Shown piece by piece: positions 9,001 through 19,021 of a stretch of DNA of 64,000 nucleotides; positions within the stretch are counted from its first letter, which is position 1, and the number at the start of each line of letters is the position of its first letter. Source of the stretch: an uncultured Collinsella sp. Its GTDB lineage: Bacteria > Actinomycetota > Coriobacteriia > Coriobacteriales > Coriobacteriaceae. The notes beneath the pieces are model-generated. The model made no database searches. It saw only the letters and a program-made list of their open reading frames with translations, and was not told the origin of the DNA. The DNA lies in NCBI GenBank assembly GCA_900541025.1, contig UQIL01000005.1:1-64000 (forward strand), read 5' to 3'. The translations under genes and the position numbers were made by a program.

Positions 9001-10104
9001 TTATTGCATTGCGTAGGGTGAAAGCATGGCACGTTGCGAGCAGCTCGCAAACCAAACCGACACGAGCGCAAACATAAATCCGTTGGCAAAACCGTTGGCA
9101 AACTGCATCGCGCCGCGCTTCCACCACAGCAGGCTGCGGTGCAGCACGCCGTCCGAAAGCACCATGAACAGGCCCATGGCAAACGGAATAAAGCACATCA
9201 CGGCAAAGGCCGAGAACACGCCCGAGATGGCCGATAGCACCAAAAACGGCGCCACGATGCCCATCAGGTAAAAACCGGTACGGGCCTTGCCTTCCAGGCG
9301 CTCGGCCTCAACATGGGCGCGACCGACCAGATCACCGCCAGAGGCGCCGTTGGTGCCGGCGTGACCCATGCCGCCAATACGGACCTCGTCGCCATCGTGC
9401 GTGCCGGCGGGAAACTCAATCGTCTGCTCGGAGGTCACACGGGTCCGCCCGCTGCCGCCGCAATCGGGACAGGGGTCGGCGACGACCTTACCGGAGCCAC
9501 CGCACTCAGGGCAGACCGACTGGAACGTGCCGGCACCAAACAGAAAGGACAGGTCGACATCGATGTGACCGCGACCGCCGCAGCTCGGACAGGTATGTGC
9601 ATGCTCGGACGAAACAGAGCCCGAACCACCGCAGTTGTTACAGGTATCGAAGCGCGTGTAGCGGACGGTCTTGCGGGCACCGCCCTTTGCCTCCTTGGCG
9701 TCGAGTTTGATATCGACGACCACGTTGGCGCCGTTCTCGGGATTGTAGGCAGCCTGCCCGCGACGCGGCTGGCCCCAGGCGCCACCAAAGGGAAAACCGC
9801 CCTCAAAGGGATTGCCATAGCCCGCGCTGCCGGCGTAGCCGCCGCCATAGGGCGAAGCCGTAGGAGCGCCGGCGAAGGGGTTGCCCGAACGCATGGCGTC
9901 GTAGCGCGAACGCTTCTGCTCGTCCGAAAGCACGGCGTAGGCCTCGGAAACCTCTTTAAACTTTTCCTCGGCATCCGGCTCTTTGTTGACGTCCGGATGG
10001 AGCTTGCGGGCCTTTTGCTGGAAGGCCTTTTGAATATCACGCGAGGTGGCGTCCTTGGAGACACCCAGAATCTCGTAGTAATCTTTTTCGTTCATCGTCG
10101 CCAT
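9001..10104 (-). CDS. DnaJ-like protein with zinc repeats and a C-terminal membrane domain
   Basis: The product (367 residues) begins with a canonical J domain (HPD near residue 36), a Gly/Phe/Pro-rich linker and four CxxCxGxG repeats ([32 protein letters not shown]). Only the first part of the substrate-binding region follows ([20 protein letters not shown]). Then, where the second beta-domain and dimerisation region should be, there are at least two hydrophobic segments ([20 protein letters not shown] written in part, [12 protein letters not shown]) and a final one ([12 protein letters not shown]). I infer a membrane-tethered J-protein that recruits DnaK to the envelope. The start at 10104 has AGGAGG nine bases upstream. 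It precedes dnaJ. Confidence 0.85.
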   Translation of the reverse strand: MATMNEKDYYEILGVSKDATSRDIQKAFQQKARKLHPDVNKEPDAEEKFKEVSEAYAVLSDEQKRSRYDAMRSGNPFAGAPTASPYGGGYAGSAGYGNPFEGGFPFGGAWGQPRRGQAAYNPENGANVVVDIKLDAKEAKGGARKTVRYTRFDTCNNCGGSGSVSSEHAHTCPSCGGRGHIDVDLSFLFGAGTFQSVCPECGGSGKVVADPCPDCGGSGRTRVTSEQTIEFPAGTHDGDEVRIGGMGHAGTNGASGGDLVGRAHVEAERLEGKARTGFYLMGIVAPFLVLSAISGVFSAFAVMCFIPFAMGLFMVLSDGVLHRSLLWWKRGAMQFANGFANGFMFALVSVWFASCSQRAMLSPYAMQ

Positions 10105-10162
10105 GCGCGGCAACCTCCTGCTCAAAGCAGCGTATATATTGCGGTAATTCTACCCGAGCGGT

Positions 10163-11395
10163 CTATGCTAGACCCCAAAACAGCTCGAACAGAACATTTC
10201 CATCGAGCCAACCTAGGTGTGTCGGCGCTAAACGGGCGCGGGCGCGGCCTGCGACGACATCTGCCGAAGTGAAGGATCCCTCATGGGCCCCGAGCGCCTC
10301 GGGCACCCACGTGGCAAGTCCCAATTCGAGCGCGTGATCGCAGGCAGCTGCCAACTCGCCCGTTGGGATGACGAAAGCTGCACGAACCAACAGGTCGGAC
10401 GCGACACCGCGCGTCATGCGACAAGCGAGCATCAGGTCTTCAGCCGCAGCCTCGCGCTGCGACAGATATTCGGTCTCGAACGCCATCGCGTCATCGTCAC
10501 GTTGCACCAGACGCACGCGGTACGCATCGCCTCGAGAAGACACGCCGGGGAACAAACCTGCGAGACGGTCGAAATCCTCGGCGTCGAGCATGCCCGCGGC
10601 AGAACGACCCAGGCCCAGATAGCCCCGTCCGGTCCAGTAGGCAATGTTATGGGCGCACTCATGGCCGTCGAGCGCGTAGCTCGCCACCTCATACGGGTGA
10701 TAGCCGGCGGCACCCAGGAGCTCGCGTGCCAAGTCCATGCACGAAGCCTGAAAATCCTCGTCGGGCTCGAGCGACTCGTCGCGGCGCGCCATGCGATAAA
10801 GGGGCGTCCCCTCCTCAAGCGTGAGCGGGTAGACCGACACATGATGCGGGGCCGCCACCAGCACGCCATCGAGCGTGCGCTTCCAACTCGCTGCGGTCTG
10901 CCCGGGAAGTCCGCACATAAGGTCGCACGACACATCAAGCCCAGCGTTCTTGACCGTCGCGATGGCGGCGAGCGCCCGATCGGCATCGTGAATACGGCCG
11001 ATGGCAGTAAGTTCGGCGTTATCGAGCGTTTGCACGCCCAGAGAGACGCGTGTGACACCAACCTTGACAAGTGCAGTAGCAAGCTCGGCGGTCAGCGACT
11101 CGGGATTGGCCTCGCAGGTAAACTCAACGGGGGCACACCACGCACGAATACGCCGCGCCAGCTCCACCAGGCGCTCCCCCGCCAGCGACGGCGTACCGCC
11201 GCCAACATAGACGGTGCGGATCTGGTCAAGGGCATCAGCCTTACCAAAAGCATCGAGACGCGCGAACAACTGCTCAAAATAGGCATCGAGCGCAGCGCTC
11301 AGGTCGCACGGAGCAAAACTGCGCGAGTCAAAGTCGCAGTACCGGCACTTTTGGGCGCAAAACGGCACGTGCACGTACAGTGCGGTAACGGCCAC
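10163..11395 (-). CDS. hemW: Radical SAM heme chaperone HemW (coproporphyrinogen oxidase-like)
   Basis: The 410-residue product has the cluster motif CAQKCRYCDF at residues 13-22, the SAM-binding GGGTPS around residue 67, and the C-terminal HemN-like domain. The extra Cys directly after CX3CX2C that marks true HemN is absent (Phe follows Asp), which fits HemW, a heme-trafficking chaperone, better than an oxidase. It starts with GTG at 11395, two bases after the dusB stop, with CTGGAGG upstream. It forms a tight run with lepA and dusB. Confidence 0.88.
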   Translation of the reverse strand: MAVTALYVHVPFCAQKCRYCDFDSRSFAPCDLSAALDAYFEQLFARLDAFGKADALDQIRTVYVGGGTPSLAGERLVELARRIRAWCAPVEFTCEANPESLTAELATALVKVGVTRVSLGVQTLDNAELTAIGRIHDADRALAAIATVKNAGLDVSCDLMCGLPGQTAASWKRTLDGVLVAAPHHVSVYPLTLEEGTPLYRMARRDESLEPDEDFQASCMDLARELLGAAGYHPYEVASYALDGHECAHNIAYWTGRGYLGLGRSAAGMLDAEDFDRLAGLFPGVSSRGDAYRVRLVQRDDDAMAFETEYLSQREAAAEDLMLACRMTRGVASDLLVRAAFVIPTGELAAACDHALELGLATWVPEALGAHEGSFTSADVVAGRARARLAPTHLGWLDGNVLFELFWGLA

Positions 11396-11397
11396 CC

Positions 11398-12441
11398 TTA
11401 AGCCTCCAGAGGATGAGGGGGCACCGATTCGCCGGCGGCAAGGGCGGCCTCGCAGGCCACCACATCGCGCTCGATCTCATCGACCAGTGCCATAAACTCC
11501 TCGTAAGTGGAACAGCGCACCACATGGGCACGCCAAGCGGCGGCATGGGGCATGCCTTTTAAGTACCAGCTTGCATACGTGCGGGCACGCGACATGAGCG
11601 GCAGGAGCTCATGCGTCAGCGTTAGGTGCTCACGCAGGGCGTCCAGGCGCTCGACCGAGCTGCGCGGCGGCACCGGTATGCCATCGAGCGCAAGAGCGCG
11701 AGCATCACCAAAGACCCAGGGATTACCGTAGATACCGCGCGCGATAAACACCGCGCTGGCACCCGAGTTGCGCAGATGCTCCGCGGCATCCTCGGCCGAG
11801 AACACATCGCCCGAACCAATCACGGGAATCTCAACGGCGTCGGCAACCTCATCGACGACCGACCAATCGGCCTGGCCCGTATAGAGCTGCGTGGCGCAAC
11901 GACCATGCACGGCGACTGCGGCAGCCCCTGCGCCCTCAAGCATCTGGGCAAATGTCGCGGCATTGCGGTCCTCGGCATAAAAACCTTTGCGAATCTTGAC
12001 GGTCACGGGCACGTGCGCCGCGCCCACCGTGGCCTCGACGATCTTCTCCGCCAGGTCGGGCGTGCGCATGAGCGCCGAGCCCTCGCCCTTGGTAACGACC
12101 TTGCGGGCGGGGCATGCCATATTGATATCGATGAGCGACAGGCGATCGCCAACGCGCTCCTCGACGGCAGCGACGGCGCTCGCAAACTGATCGGGCTTGG
12201 AGCCAAAGAGTTGCACGCAAATCTGCTGCTCCTCGTCGGCCGGTAGCACCAGGCGCCAGGTCTTGTTGCTGGCATAGGCAAGGCCCGCCACGCTCACCAT
12301 CTCGCTGTAGGCAAGGTTGGCACCGCGACGGCGGCACATGATGCGGTAGGCAGGGTCGGTCACGCCCGCCATGGGAGCCATAAGGAACGGCTGCTCGGCA
12401 TAGGCGCCCAGCAGCCGCTTGCTGTATTCAGAAAGCGCCAT
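11398..12441 (-). CDS. dusB: tRNA-dihydrouridine synthase (DusB type)
   Basis: Dus enzymes are FMN-dependent reductases that convert uridine to dihydrouridine in tRNA loops. In this 347-residue TIM-barrel protein the FMN-binding start APMAGVTD is at about residue 22, the catalytic Cys lies in NMACPARKV near residue 108, and GSGDVFSAEDA binds the phosphate. A short helical RNA-binding domain ends the protein. It starts four bases downstream of lepA and is followed at once by hemW, so these three genes are one transcription unit. Confidence 0.92.
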   Translation of the reverse strand: MALSEYSKRLLGAYAEQPFLMAPMAGVTDPAYRIMCRRRGANLAYSEMVSVAGLAYASNKTWRLVLPADEEQQICVQLFGSKPDQFASAVAAVEERVGDRLSLIDINMACPARKVVTKGEGSALMRTPDLAEKIVEATVGAAHVPVTVKIRKGFYAEDRNAATFAQMLEGAGAAAVAVHGRCATQLYTGQADWSVVDEVADAVEIPVIGSGDVFSAEDAAEHLRNSGASAVFIARGIYGNPWVFGDARALALDGIPVPPRSSVERLDALREHLTLTHELLPLMSRARTYASWYLKGMPHAAAWRAHVVRCSTYEEFMALVDEIERDVVACEAALAAGESVPPHPLEA

Positions 12442-12445
12442 AGAC

Positions 12446-14257
12446 CTACTCGTCCACCTTGAGGATCGCCATAAAGGCCTCCTGCGGGACCTCGACCGAT
12501 CCGATGGCCTTCATGCGCTTCTTGCCCTCTTTCTGCTTCTCGAGCAGCTTGCGCTTACGCGAGATATCGCCGCCGTAGCACTTAGCAAGCACGTCCTTGC
12601 GACGCGCCTTGACGGTGGAGCGGGCAATGATCTTATTGCCGATAGCACCCTGGATGGGCACCTCGAACAGCTGACGCGGGATGATCTCCTTAAGCTTGTC
12701 GCACAGGCCACGGGCCAGACCATAGGCCTTGTCCTTGTGGACGATAAACGACAGCGCGTCCACCTCGTCGCCCGAAAGCAAGATATCGAGCTTAACGAGC
12801 TCGGAGGGACGGTACTCGTTGAACTCGTAGTCGAGCGAGGCATAGCCCTTGGTACGACTCTTGAGCTGGTCAAAGAAGTCCAGGATGAGCTCGGCGAGCG
12901 GCATGTCAAAGCGCATCTCGACCGATTTGCTCGTGAGATGGATCATGTCGGTTGTAATGCCACGGTGCTCGATAGCGAGCTGCATGACGGCACCCGTATA
13001 CTCGGGCGGGCAGATGATCTTAGCCTTGAGGTAGGGTTCCTCGATACGCTCGATGCGCGTGGCCTCGGGAAGATCCTGCGGGCTACGGACATCAATCATC
13101 TCGCCGTCAGTCTTGTAGACGTGATAGTCCACCGAGGGGCTCGTGGCAATGAGGTCCAAGTTGAACTCGCGCTCCAGGCGTTCCTTGACGACCTCCATGT
13201 GCAGCAGGCCCAGGAAGCCCACGCGGAAGCCAAAGCCGAGCGCCACCGAGGTCTCGGGCTCCCACACCAACGACGGGTCGTTGACGTGCAGCTTATCGAG
13301 GGCGTCACGCAGGTTCTCGTAGTCCTTGTTATCGATCGGGAACAGGCCCGTATAGACCATGGGCTTGGCCTCGCGGTAACCAGGAAGCGGCTCGGGGCAG
13401 GGGTTCGACGCCCAGGTAAGGGTGTCGCCCACGCGAACGGCCTCGGGGTCCTTCAGGCCCGTGACCACGTAGCCGACCTCGCCAACCGTCAGCGCGTCAA
13501 CCGGGGTCTCGGCAGGACGCTTGACGCCCACGCCGTCGACCAAAAAGTCGCCCTCTGCCTGCATCATGCGCAGGGTATCGCCCTTTTTGATGGAGCCGTC
13601 AAAGACGCGCACCGTGGCCACCACGCCGCGATACTCGTCAAAGTACGAATCCAGAATGAGCGCTTTGAGCGGCGCGTTCGCATCGCCCTTAGGCGGAGAG
13701 ATCAAAAAGACGATGGACTCTAGCAGATCGTGAATACCCTCGCCGGTCTTGCCCGACACGCACACGGCATCATCGGCGGGAATTGCCAGGTCATCCTCGA
13801 TCTCGGTCTTGACCTCGTCGGGATGGGCCGAGGGCAGGTCAATCTTGTTGATGGCAGGAACAATATCCAGATTGGCGTTCATAGCGAGCGTCGCGTTGGA
13901 GACGGTCTGCGCCTCGACGCCCTGCGTGGCGTCGACAACGAGCACCGCGCCCTCACAGGCTGCCAGCGAGCGCGAGACCTCGTAGGTAAAGTCAACGTGG
14001 CCCGGCGTATCGATCAGGTTGAACTGATACGTCTCGCCATCGTCGGCGTCATAGGAAACGCGGACGGCATTGGACTTGATCGTAATGCCGCGCTCGCGCT
14101 CGATATCCATGGTGTCGAGCAGCTGCGACTCCATGTCGCGCTCGTCGACGGTATGGGTGAGCTCGAGGATACGGTCACTGATCGTGGACTTGCCATGGTC
14201 GATGTGCGCAACAATTGAGAAGTTGCGGATGTGGGAAATGTCAATTGAAGTATTCAT
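12446..14257 (-). CDS. lepA: Elongation factor 4 (LepA), back-translocating GTPase
   Basis: LepA is a ribosomal GTPase that can move mistranslocated ribosomes backwards and helps in 30S assembly. The 603-residue product has G1 AHIDHGKST at residues 16-24, the switch region [17 protein letters not shown] and NKIDLP, then EF-G-like domains and the LepA-specific C-terminal domain. I used the ATG at 14257 ([14 protein letters not shown]); the frame is open 20 codons further but without homologous sequence. Length is typical. A terminator hairpin separates it from rpsT upstream. Confidence 0.97.
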   Translation of the reverse strand: MNTSIDISHIRNFSIVAHIDHGKSTISDRILELTHTVDERDMESQLLDTMDIERERGITIKSNAVRVSYDADDGETYQFNLIDTPGHVDFTYEVSRSLAACEGAVLVVDATQGVEAQTVSNATLAMNANLDIVPAINKIDLPSAHPDEVKTEIEDDLAIPADDAVCVSGKTGEGIHDLLESIVFLISPPKGDANAPLKALILDSYFDEYRGVVATVRVFDGSIKKGDTLRMMQAEGDFLVDGVGVKRPAETPVDALTVGEVGYVVTGLKDPEAVRVGDTLTWASNPCPEPLPGYREAKPMVYTGLFPIDNKDYENLRDALDKLHVNDPSLVWEPETSVALGFGFRVGFLGLLHMEVVKERLEREFNLDLIATSPSVDYHVYKTDGEMIDVRSPQDLPEATRIERIEEPYLKAKIICPPEYTGAVMQLAIEHRGITTDMIHLTSKSVEMRFDMPLAELILDFFDQLKSRTKGYASLDYEFNEYRPSELVKLDILLSGDEVDALSFIVHKDKAYGLARGLCDKLKEIIPRQLFEVPIQGAIGNKIIARSTVKARRKDVLAKCYGGDISRKRKLLEKQKEGKKRMKAIGSVEVPQEAFMAILKVDE

Positions 14258-14282
14258 GCGGACTATCTTACCCGAGCGATAC

Positions 14283-14319
14283 AAAAAATGGAGCCTGTTC
14301 CATAAAACAGGCTCCATTT
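14283..14319 (-). terminator. Intrinsic terminator downstream of rpsT
   Basis: ATGGAGCCTGTT at 14288-14299 pairs with AACAGGCTCCAT at 14306-14317; on the minus strand the stem is followed by six T. It separates rpsT from the lepA-dusB-hemW unit. Confidence 0.9.
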
Positions 14320-14353
14320 ATGCGCGTAATCTGTGTGGTGTGAAATTTACAAC

Positions 14354-14620
14354 TTAGGCGTTGATGCTGTTCACGAGCTTGGCAAGACCGGACTTGCGGT
14401 TGGAAGCCTGGTTCTTGTGGATAACATGCTTGGCGGCAGCCATGTCGAGACGCTTGGTGACGGTCTTGAGGGCAGCCTGGGCCTTCTCGGCGTCGCCCTC
14501 GGCGACGGCGGACTGGACGTGCTTGGTCAGCGTCTTGAGCTCGGACTTGACAGCCTTGTTACGCATGCGAGCTGCCTCATTGGTGCGGATACGCTTCTTC
14601 TGAGACTTGATGTTTGCCAC
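14354..14620 (-). CDS. rpsT: 30S ribosomal protein S20
   Basis: S20 binds the 5' domain and helix 44 of 16S rRNA early in 30S assembly. The 88-residue product ([19 protein letters not shown] start) is Lys/Ala-rich with the typical helical bundle pattern and ends [12 protein letters not shown]. The start is GTG at 14620, with AAAGGA upstream. Single-gene unit with a strong terminator after it; holA follows the same orientation upstream, an adjacency seen in many Gram-positive genomes. Confidence 0.96.
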   Translation of the reverse strand: MANIKSQKKRIRTNEAARMRNKAVKSELKTLTKHVQSAVAEGDAEKAQAALKTVTKRLDMAAAKHVIHKNQASNRKSGLAKLVNSINA

Positions 14621-14753
14621 TTCTGGAGTTCCTTTCGAGTTCCTTGCAAAAAATGTATGACACCTCTGAGACACGGTGAGGTCATGCAAGCGCCTACTAT
14701 AGCACGCTCCCCCTCAAAGGGATAGAACGAATTTGTCAAATAGGCAGGTATCA

Positions 14754-15716
14754 TCACGATTTTCTCAAGATGTTCGTAATCCAGAGCAAAAGCGCGGTCT
14801 GAGAATCGGCCGAACCCTTCAGCGCGAGCTCCACATCGACCGCGCCCTCGAGCGCTGCGACGAGCTCTGCCATCGAAAAGCGACGTGACCAGGTCAGGTG
14901 ATTCTTGACCTGCCAGGACTGGAGCTTAAGTGTTGCGGCCAACTCACGACCCTGTCCGCGCGCATCGAGCGCCTTGGCAACGACAAGCTCGCGGATGCGG
15001 CCGCACAGCAATGTGTAAGTCCACACGTAGCTCTTGGCGGGCAGTAGATTGAAGAGTTCGAGCGAGCGGCGCATGTCACGGGCCGAGACCGCATTGAGAA
15101 AGTCCCAGGGCTGAACCTCGGCCGTACGTACAATCCAGCGCTCAACGTCGGCAAGCTCAATCTGGGGCGCCTCGACCATCTGGGCAAGCTTAGCCAAGTC
15201 GTTATCGAGCATGCGGGTGTTCTCACCCGAACGCGAGACGAGCTCCTCGGCGGCCGACGTCGAGATCGACTTGCCGTGCTGCGTCGCCATCTGCTGCACG
15301 CGGCGCGGTAGCTCCCAGCGCTTGGTACCGGAGCAATCGATCACCGCCTTCTTGTCGATCTTGGCGATCGCCTTATACAGGCGCGTGTTCTTGGCAAGCG
15401 AGTCGGCGATGATGAGACAAACCGTCGTGGGGCTGGGACTCGCCAGATAGTCGACAAGCGGCTCGGAGATCGCTTTGGCGAGTTTTGAGCAGCCGTCAAG
15501 GATTACCAGGCGAAACTCGCTGCCCATGGGAAAGGTGTTGAGCGATCCGATAATCGACTCGATATCGGGGTCTTTGGTCATATCGCGCTCGTCGAGGTTG
15601 AACTCGACCATACCCGACTTTTCCAGACGCGCTTTCATACGCGAGACGGCGTGATCGCGCTTGACTCCGTCGGTACCGACGATCAGATATGCCGGCAGCA
15701 GACCGGTTTCGGACAT
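14754..15716 (-). CDS. holA: DNA polymerase III subunit delta
   Basis: The delta subunit is the wrench that opens the beta clamp within the clamp loader. The product (320 residues) shows a HolA-type fold: an N-terminal P-loop-like region without a functional Walker A (LIVGTDGVKRDHAV), an internal NTFPMGSEFRLVILDG segment and a helical C-terminal collar domain. I start at the ATG at 15716 with GGGAGGGGAG nearby. Position between comEC and rpsT is the standard order comEA-comEC-holA-rpsT. Confidence 0.9.
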   Translation of the reverse strand: MSETGLLPAYLIVGTDGVKRDHAVSRMKARLEKSGMVEFNLDERDMTKDPDIESIIGSLNTFPMGSEFRLVILDGCSKLAKAISEPLVDYLASPSPTTVCLIIADSLAKNTRLYKAIAKIDKKAVIDCSGTKRWELPRRVQQMATQHGKSISTSAAEELVSRSGENTRMLDNDLAKLAQMVEAPQIELADVERWIVRTAEVQPWDFLNAVSARDMRRSLELFNLLPAKSYVWTYTLLCGRIRELVVAKALDARGQGRELAATLKLQSWQVKNHLTWSRRFSMAELVAALEGAVDVELALKGSADSQTALLLWITNILRKS

Positions 15717-15794
15717 TGCGCTCCCCTCCCGCAGACTCTCGAATTCGTACCGTGCCATTTTAGCCCAGGGGTTGGTCCCGCGCCAACGGCAGCA

Positions 15795-18098
15795 TCACGG
15801 TCGCTGGCATCGCATCGCAAAGCCATTCGCAGACGGCGTGACGGTAATGTCGCCGTGTTCGATAGTGCACGCGAACACACCACCCGCTTCCTTAACGGCA
15901 TCGATGCAGGCATCGGACGGATGGCCGTATCGATTCCCCTCACCCGCACTCGCAAGGGAAAGCTCGGGCTTCAGGACGTCCAGCAACTCACCATCGACTG
16001 AAACCTTAGAGCCGTGATGCCCAAGTTTAAGTACATCGATATCCCCCACCTCCTGCACGAATTCCCGTTCTTGATCGAGCTCGGCATCACCGGTGAGGAG
16101 CATACGCAGGCCCTTGCCTTCCTGAACATAAGAGAGCAGCAGGACAAGCGAGTCCTCATTTCCCTCGCCATCCACGGACTTGAATGGCCACATCACGCGG
16201 CCGCAAAATGGGCCGATGTCGACCGTATCCCCACGGCGCACCTGCCGATACTCCACGCCAGGTCGGTTCAATACCTCGGCAGGAGCATCCTCCAGCGCAT
16301 CCGCCGCCACGGCAATCGTTCCGACCGAAAACTGTTCGAGCACGGCAGGCAGACCACCCCAGTGGTCCTCATCCCAATGCGTCACAAAGACGGCATCGAT
16401 ATGGTGCACGTTATTGCGAACCAACGCCGCTACCACGCGCTCGTCGAGCCCGCAGTCGACGAGCGCTACTACGCCGCCCTGGCGGATAAGAATCGCATCG
16501 GCTTGGCCCACATCGAGCACCGTCACCGAAGGCGGAGCGAATCGATCCCAGTAGACGTACGGAATAGCAGCCAAGAGCACCAGGCATGCAAGCCCCACCG
16601 CCATAGGACGTGCACGGGGACGCGGCCACCAGACCAGCAGAACCGCCAGCAAACACGGCACCAGGTAAATCCACACGCTATCGGGCGACACACTCACGGA
16701 TGCGCCCGGAACGGCAGCAAAGAGCTGCTCAAAGAACAGGGCGCAGCGAGCGACAATCATGGGCACCACGAGCGCCCAAGTCCGCAACGGTCCCACGAGC
16801 GAAAAGGGAACCAGCACGATGGACACAGCAAGCAGTACGCTCACCACCGGGCCGATGACCGCATTTGCCAACGGAGCAATGAGCGAGAACGTACCGAAGG
16901 CGGGAATGGTAATGGGAAGAGTCGCCAGTTGCGAGCACAGCGTGACGGAAAGCATGCTGGCAACGCCCGATGGCACACCCAGCTCACCCAAAGCGTAGGT
17001 CGCATAGGGGCAAAAGCACAGAATGGCAAAGACGCTGACACATGAAAGCTGAAAGCCCATCTCGAACAGCACCGTCGGTCGCAGTAGCACAAAGATGGAC
17101 ATGGTTACGAAGAGTGCCGATGCGCCGTGCCGGCGACGCCCCACGCCGTTTACGACAAGCGTCGCGAACACCATGCAGCACGCGCGCACGGCCGAGGGAG
17201 ACGCGCCCGTAAAGGCAGCGTAGCCCACAAGCGTTATCGCCAATATCGCCCGCTGAAGACCACGTGAGCACCGAGTCTTTTGCAATACACCCTCGATTAC
17301 AAACCCCACGATAGCCAAATGGCTGCCCGAGACGGCGATAAGATGCGCCGTTCCCGTTACCGAAAACCAGTCGCCCGCCGGCTGGGCGCGTAGCTCGGCC
17401 GAACGACCGCAGACGACACCGGCTATGAGCGCACGCGCCGGGTCGGTCGCAGGCGCGATGGACGCAAGCAGCCCATTTCGCAGCCGAAGCAGCGGCCCCG
17501 GAGAACCCTCATCGATCGACACAATCCGAACGGCTTTTATCTTGCGTACCTCGCCTCGGAGCGCGCGCGATCGTCCAAACGCATCGTTCTCAAAACGTGA
17601 AACGCGACCGATAACACGCACGTGCGCCCCGACCTTGAGCTCGCGGTCACACGATAGGCGAACCGCTGCCAAGTTCTTACCGTCCGCGCGTGCCTCGCAG
17701 GTATAGGAATACACGTCGTCGTTTATGGATGGATCACCCTGCACGACAAACTCGAGGCTGCTTGCCGCTCGACCGTCGAGCGCCTTCGAGGCGCCTAGCG
17801 TGCCCACAGCCCACCACGCCGAGACGACCGCTCCCGCCACGAGACCGACGGACGCGGCATACAGCCACCGCTTCAAAGGGGCAAGCCGCGCACAAGATTG
17901 AGCCAGCACAACGAAGACCGCCGCCGCAATGGGAATGGCCCATAGCGGCCCGACCGCCGGCACCCGCTCCCTCAGCAGCGCATCAGCGGCCACGTTAAGC
18001 ACCAAAGCGCAGCTCACGCGCATGCCGGCACACAGGGCCATCGTCCACGGCATCAAGGACCGCGGAGGCATCACATGCTCGCGCTCTGTCGCACTCAT
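15795..18098 (-). CDS. comEC: DNA internalisation channel ComEC/Rec2
   Basis: ComEC carries single-stranded DNA across the cytoplasmic membrane during natural transformation. The 767-residue protein has N-terminal membrane helices and an OB-like DUF4131 region (residues 1-190), the multi-helix competence domain with HLIAVSGSHLAIVGF near residue 250, and a C-terminal metallo-beta-lactamase domain with THWDEDHWGG around residue 585 and LKLGHHGSK further on. The start ATG at 18098 overlaps the comEA stop (ATGA), showing translational coupling. The metal-binding motif is intact, so the nuclease-like domain may be active. Confidence 0.94.
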   Translation of the reverse strand: MSATEREHVMPPRSLMPWTMALCAGMRVSCALVLNVAADALLRERVPAVGPLWAIPIAAAVFVVLAQSCARLAPLKRWLYAASVGLVAGAVVSAWWAVGTLGASKALDGRAASSLEFVVQGDPSINDDVYSYTCEARADGKNLAAVRLSCDRELKVGAHVRVIGRVSRFENDAFGRSRALRGEVRKIKAVRIVSIDEGSPGPLLRLRNGLLASIAPATDPARALIAGVVCGRSAELRAQPAGDWFSVTGTAHLIAVSGSHLAIVGFVIEGVLQKTRCSRGLQRAILAITLVGYAAFTGASPSAVRACCMVFATLVVNGVGRRRHGASALFVTMSIFVLLRPTVLFEMGFQLSCVSVFAILCFCPYATYALGELGVPSGVASMLSVTLCSQLATLPITIPAFGTFSLIAPLANAVIGPVVSVLLAVSIVLVPFSLVGPLRTWALVVPMIVARCALFFEQLFAAVPGASVSVSPDSVWIYLVPCLLAVLLVWWPRPRARPMAVGLACLVLLAAIPYVYWDRFAPPSVTVLDVGQADAILIRQGGVVALVDCGLDERVVAALVRNNVHHIDAVFVTHWDEDHWGGLPAVLEQFSVGTIAVAADALEDAPAEVLNRPGVEYRQVRRGDTVDIGPFCGRVMWPFKSVDGEGNEDSLVLLLSYVQEGKGLRMLLTGDAELDQEREFVQEVGDIDVLKLGHHGSKVSVDGELLDVLKPELSLASAGEGNRYGHPSDACIDAVKEAGGVFACTIEHGDITVTPSANGFAMRCQRP

Positions 18099-18808
18099 AC
18101 GCAGATGCAATCTTTGATTTTGGCAAGCTTCTTCTCGCCGATTCCCGACACACGCATCAGATCGTCAACCGAGGCAAAAGCACCGTTCTTTGTCCGCTCA
18201 TCGATAATCGACTGGGCCATAGAAGGCCCGATGCCCGAAAGCGTCTGCAGCTCCGCCGCACTTGCCGTATTGATGTTTACTAGGCCTGTAGCGCCACTCA
18301 CGCCCGACGATGCGGAAGCCCCACCATCAACATCGGCTTCCGCAATGGACGCCTGCTGCTCCCCTACCGTTGGAACGTGAATCTTCTGTCCATCGACGAC
18401 TTTAGATGCCCGATTGAGCCCCGTAACGTCTGCCTCGGGCGCCAGCCCGCCGGCGGCATCAATCGCCTGAGCCACCCGCGCGCCATCCTTGAGGCGATAT
18501 ACACCGGGCGACACAACGGCGCCATCAACATCGACATAGACCTCTGCCGCGGCAGACGCCTTAGGCGAAGAGCCTTCGGATGTCTTTCCGCTCGAGGCAT
18601 CGCCGGATCCCGGCTCCACTAACGAGCCCGAACCATCAGTGCGCTCAAACGACACGCCGCCGGCACCGCCGCCAAGGTTCGCCATCGCCAAACCGCTCGC
18701 CATCGCAATGACGCCCAGCATCGCCACCACCACTGCCTTATGACCGAGCAGCTTGCCCGCCCAGCGGTCCATCTTTTTGACCCGTTCGTGTTGTTCGCGC
18801 TGCGCCAT
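18095..18808 (-). CDS. comEA: ComEA-type DNA receptor
   Basis: ComEA is a membrane-anchored receptor that binds incoming double-stranded DNA. The 237-residue product has a cytoplasmic basic stretch, one transmembrane helix (VVVAMLGVIAMASGLAMA, about residues 26-43), a Ser/Gly-rich linker, an SLBB domain (YVDVDGAVVSPGVYRLKDG) and two helix-hairpin-helix motifs at the C-terminus (LSGIGPSMAQSI and VSGIGEKKLAKIK). The ATG at 18808 has GGGAGG upstream. It leads the comEA-comEC pair. Confidence 0.94.
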   Translation of the reverse strand: MAQREQHERVKKMDRWAGKLLGHKAVVVAMLGVIAMASGLAMANLGGGAGGVSFERTDGSGSLVEPGSGDASSGKTSEGSSPKASAAAEVYVDVDGAVVSPGVYRLKDGARVAQAIDAAGGLAPEADVTGLNRASKVVDGQKIHVPTVGEQQASIAEADVDGGASASSGVSGATGLVNINTASAAELQTLSGIGPSMAQSIIDERTKNGAFASVDDLMRVSGIGEKKLAKIKDCICV

Positions 18809-18977
18809 AGCAAAACCTCCCAACAACATCGTGTCAGGAAAAGAGCCCTGCAACAGCCACGCTCCAAAACCGGTTTTCGCGGTCAAACCAAAAGCCGACC
18901 AAAATCTTGCATAAATCTGTCCATTTATTCAGGCACACGTCAGCAAATGAACACTTAGTCGCAAAATGCCCAGATAG

Positions 18978-19012
18978 CAAAAGACCGACGATGCAGACGC
19001 ATCGTCGGTCTA
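18978..19012 (-). terminator. Intrinsic terminator downstream of thiI
   Basis: AGACCGACGATGC at 18982-18994 pairs perfectly with GCATCGTCGGTCT at 18999-19011; on the minus strand it is followed by four T. It ends the mihF-gmk-rpoZ-thiI unit. Confidence 0.88.
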
Positions 19013-19021
19013 TGCACAAAT

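Noticed and set aside
10163..11395. Calling hemW as oxygen-independent coproporphyrinogen oxidase HemN
   Set aside because: The extra Cys after the CX3CX2C motif needed by HemN is absent; the heme chaperone reading is preferred.
12419..13723. A 434-codon plus-strand frame opposite lepA
   Set aside because: Antisense shadow; LepA motifs are unambiguous on the minus strand.
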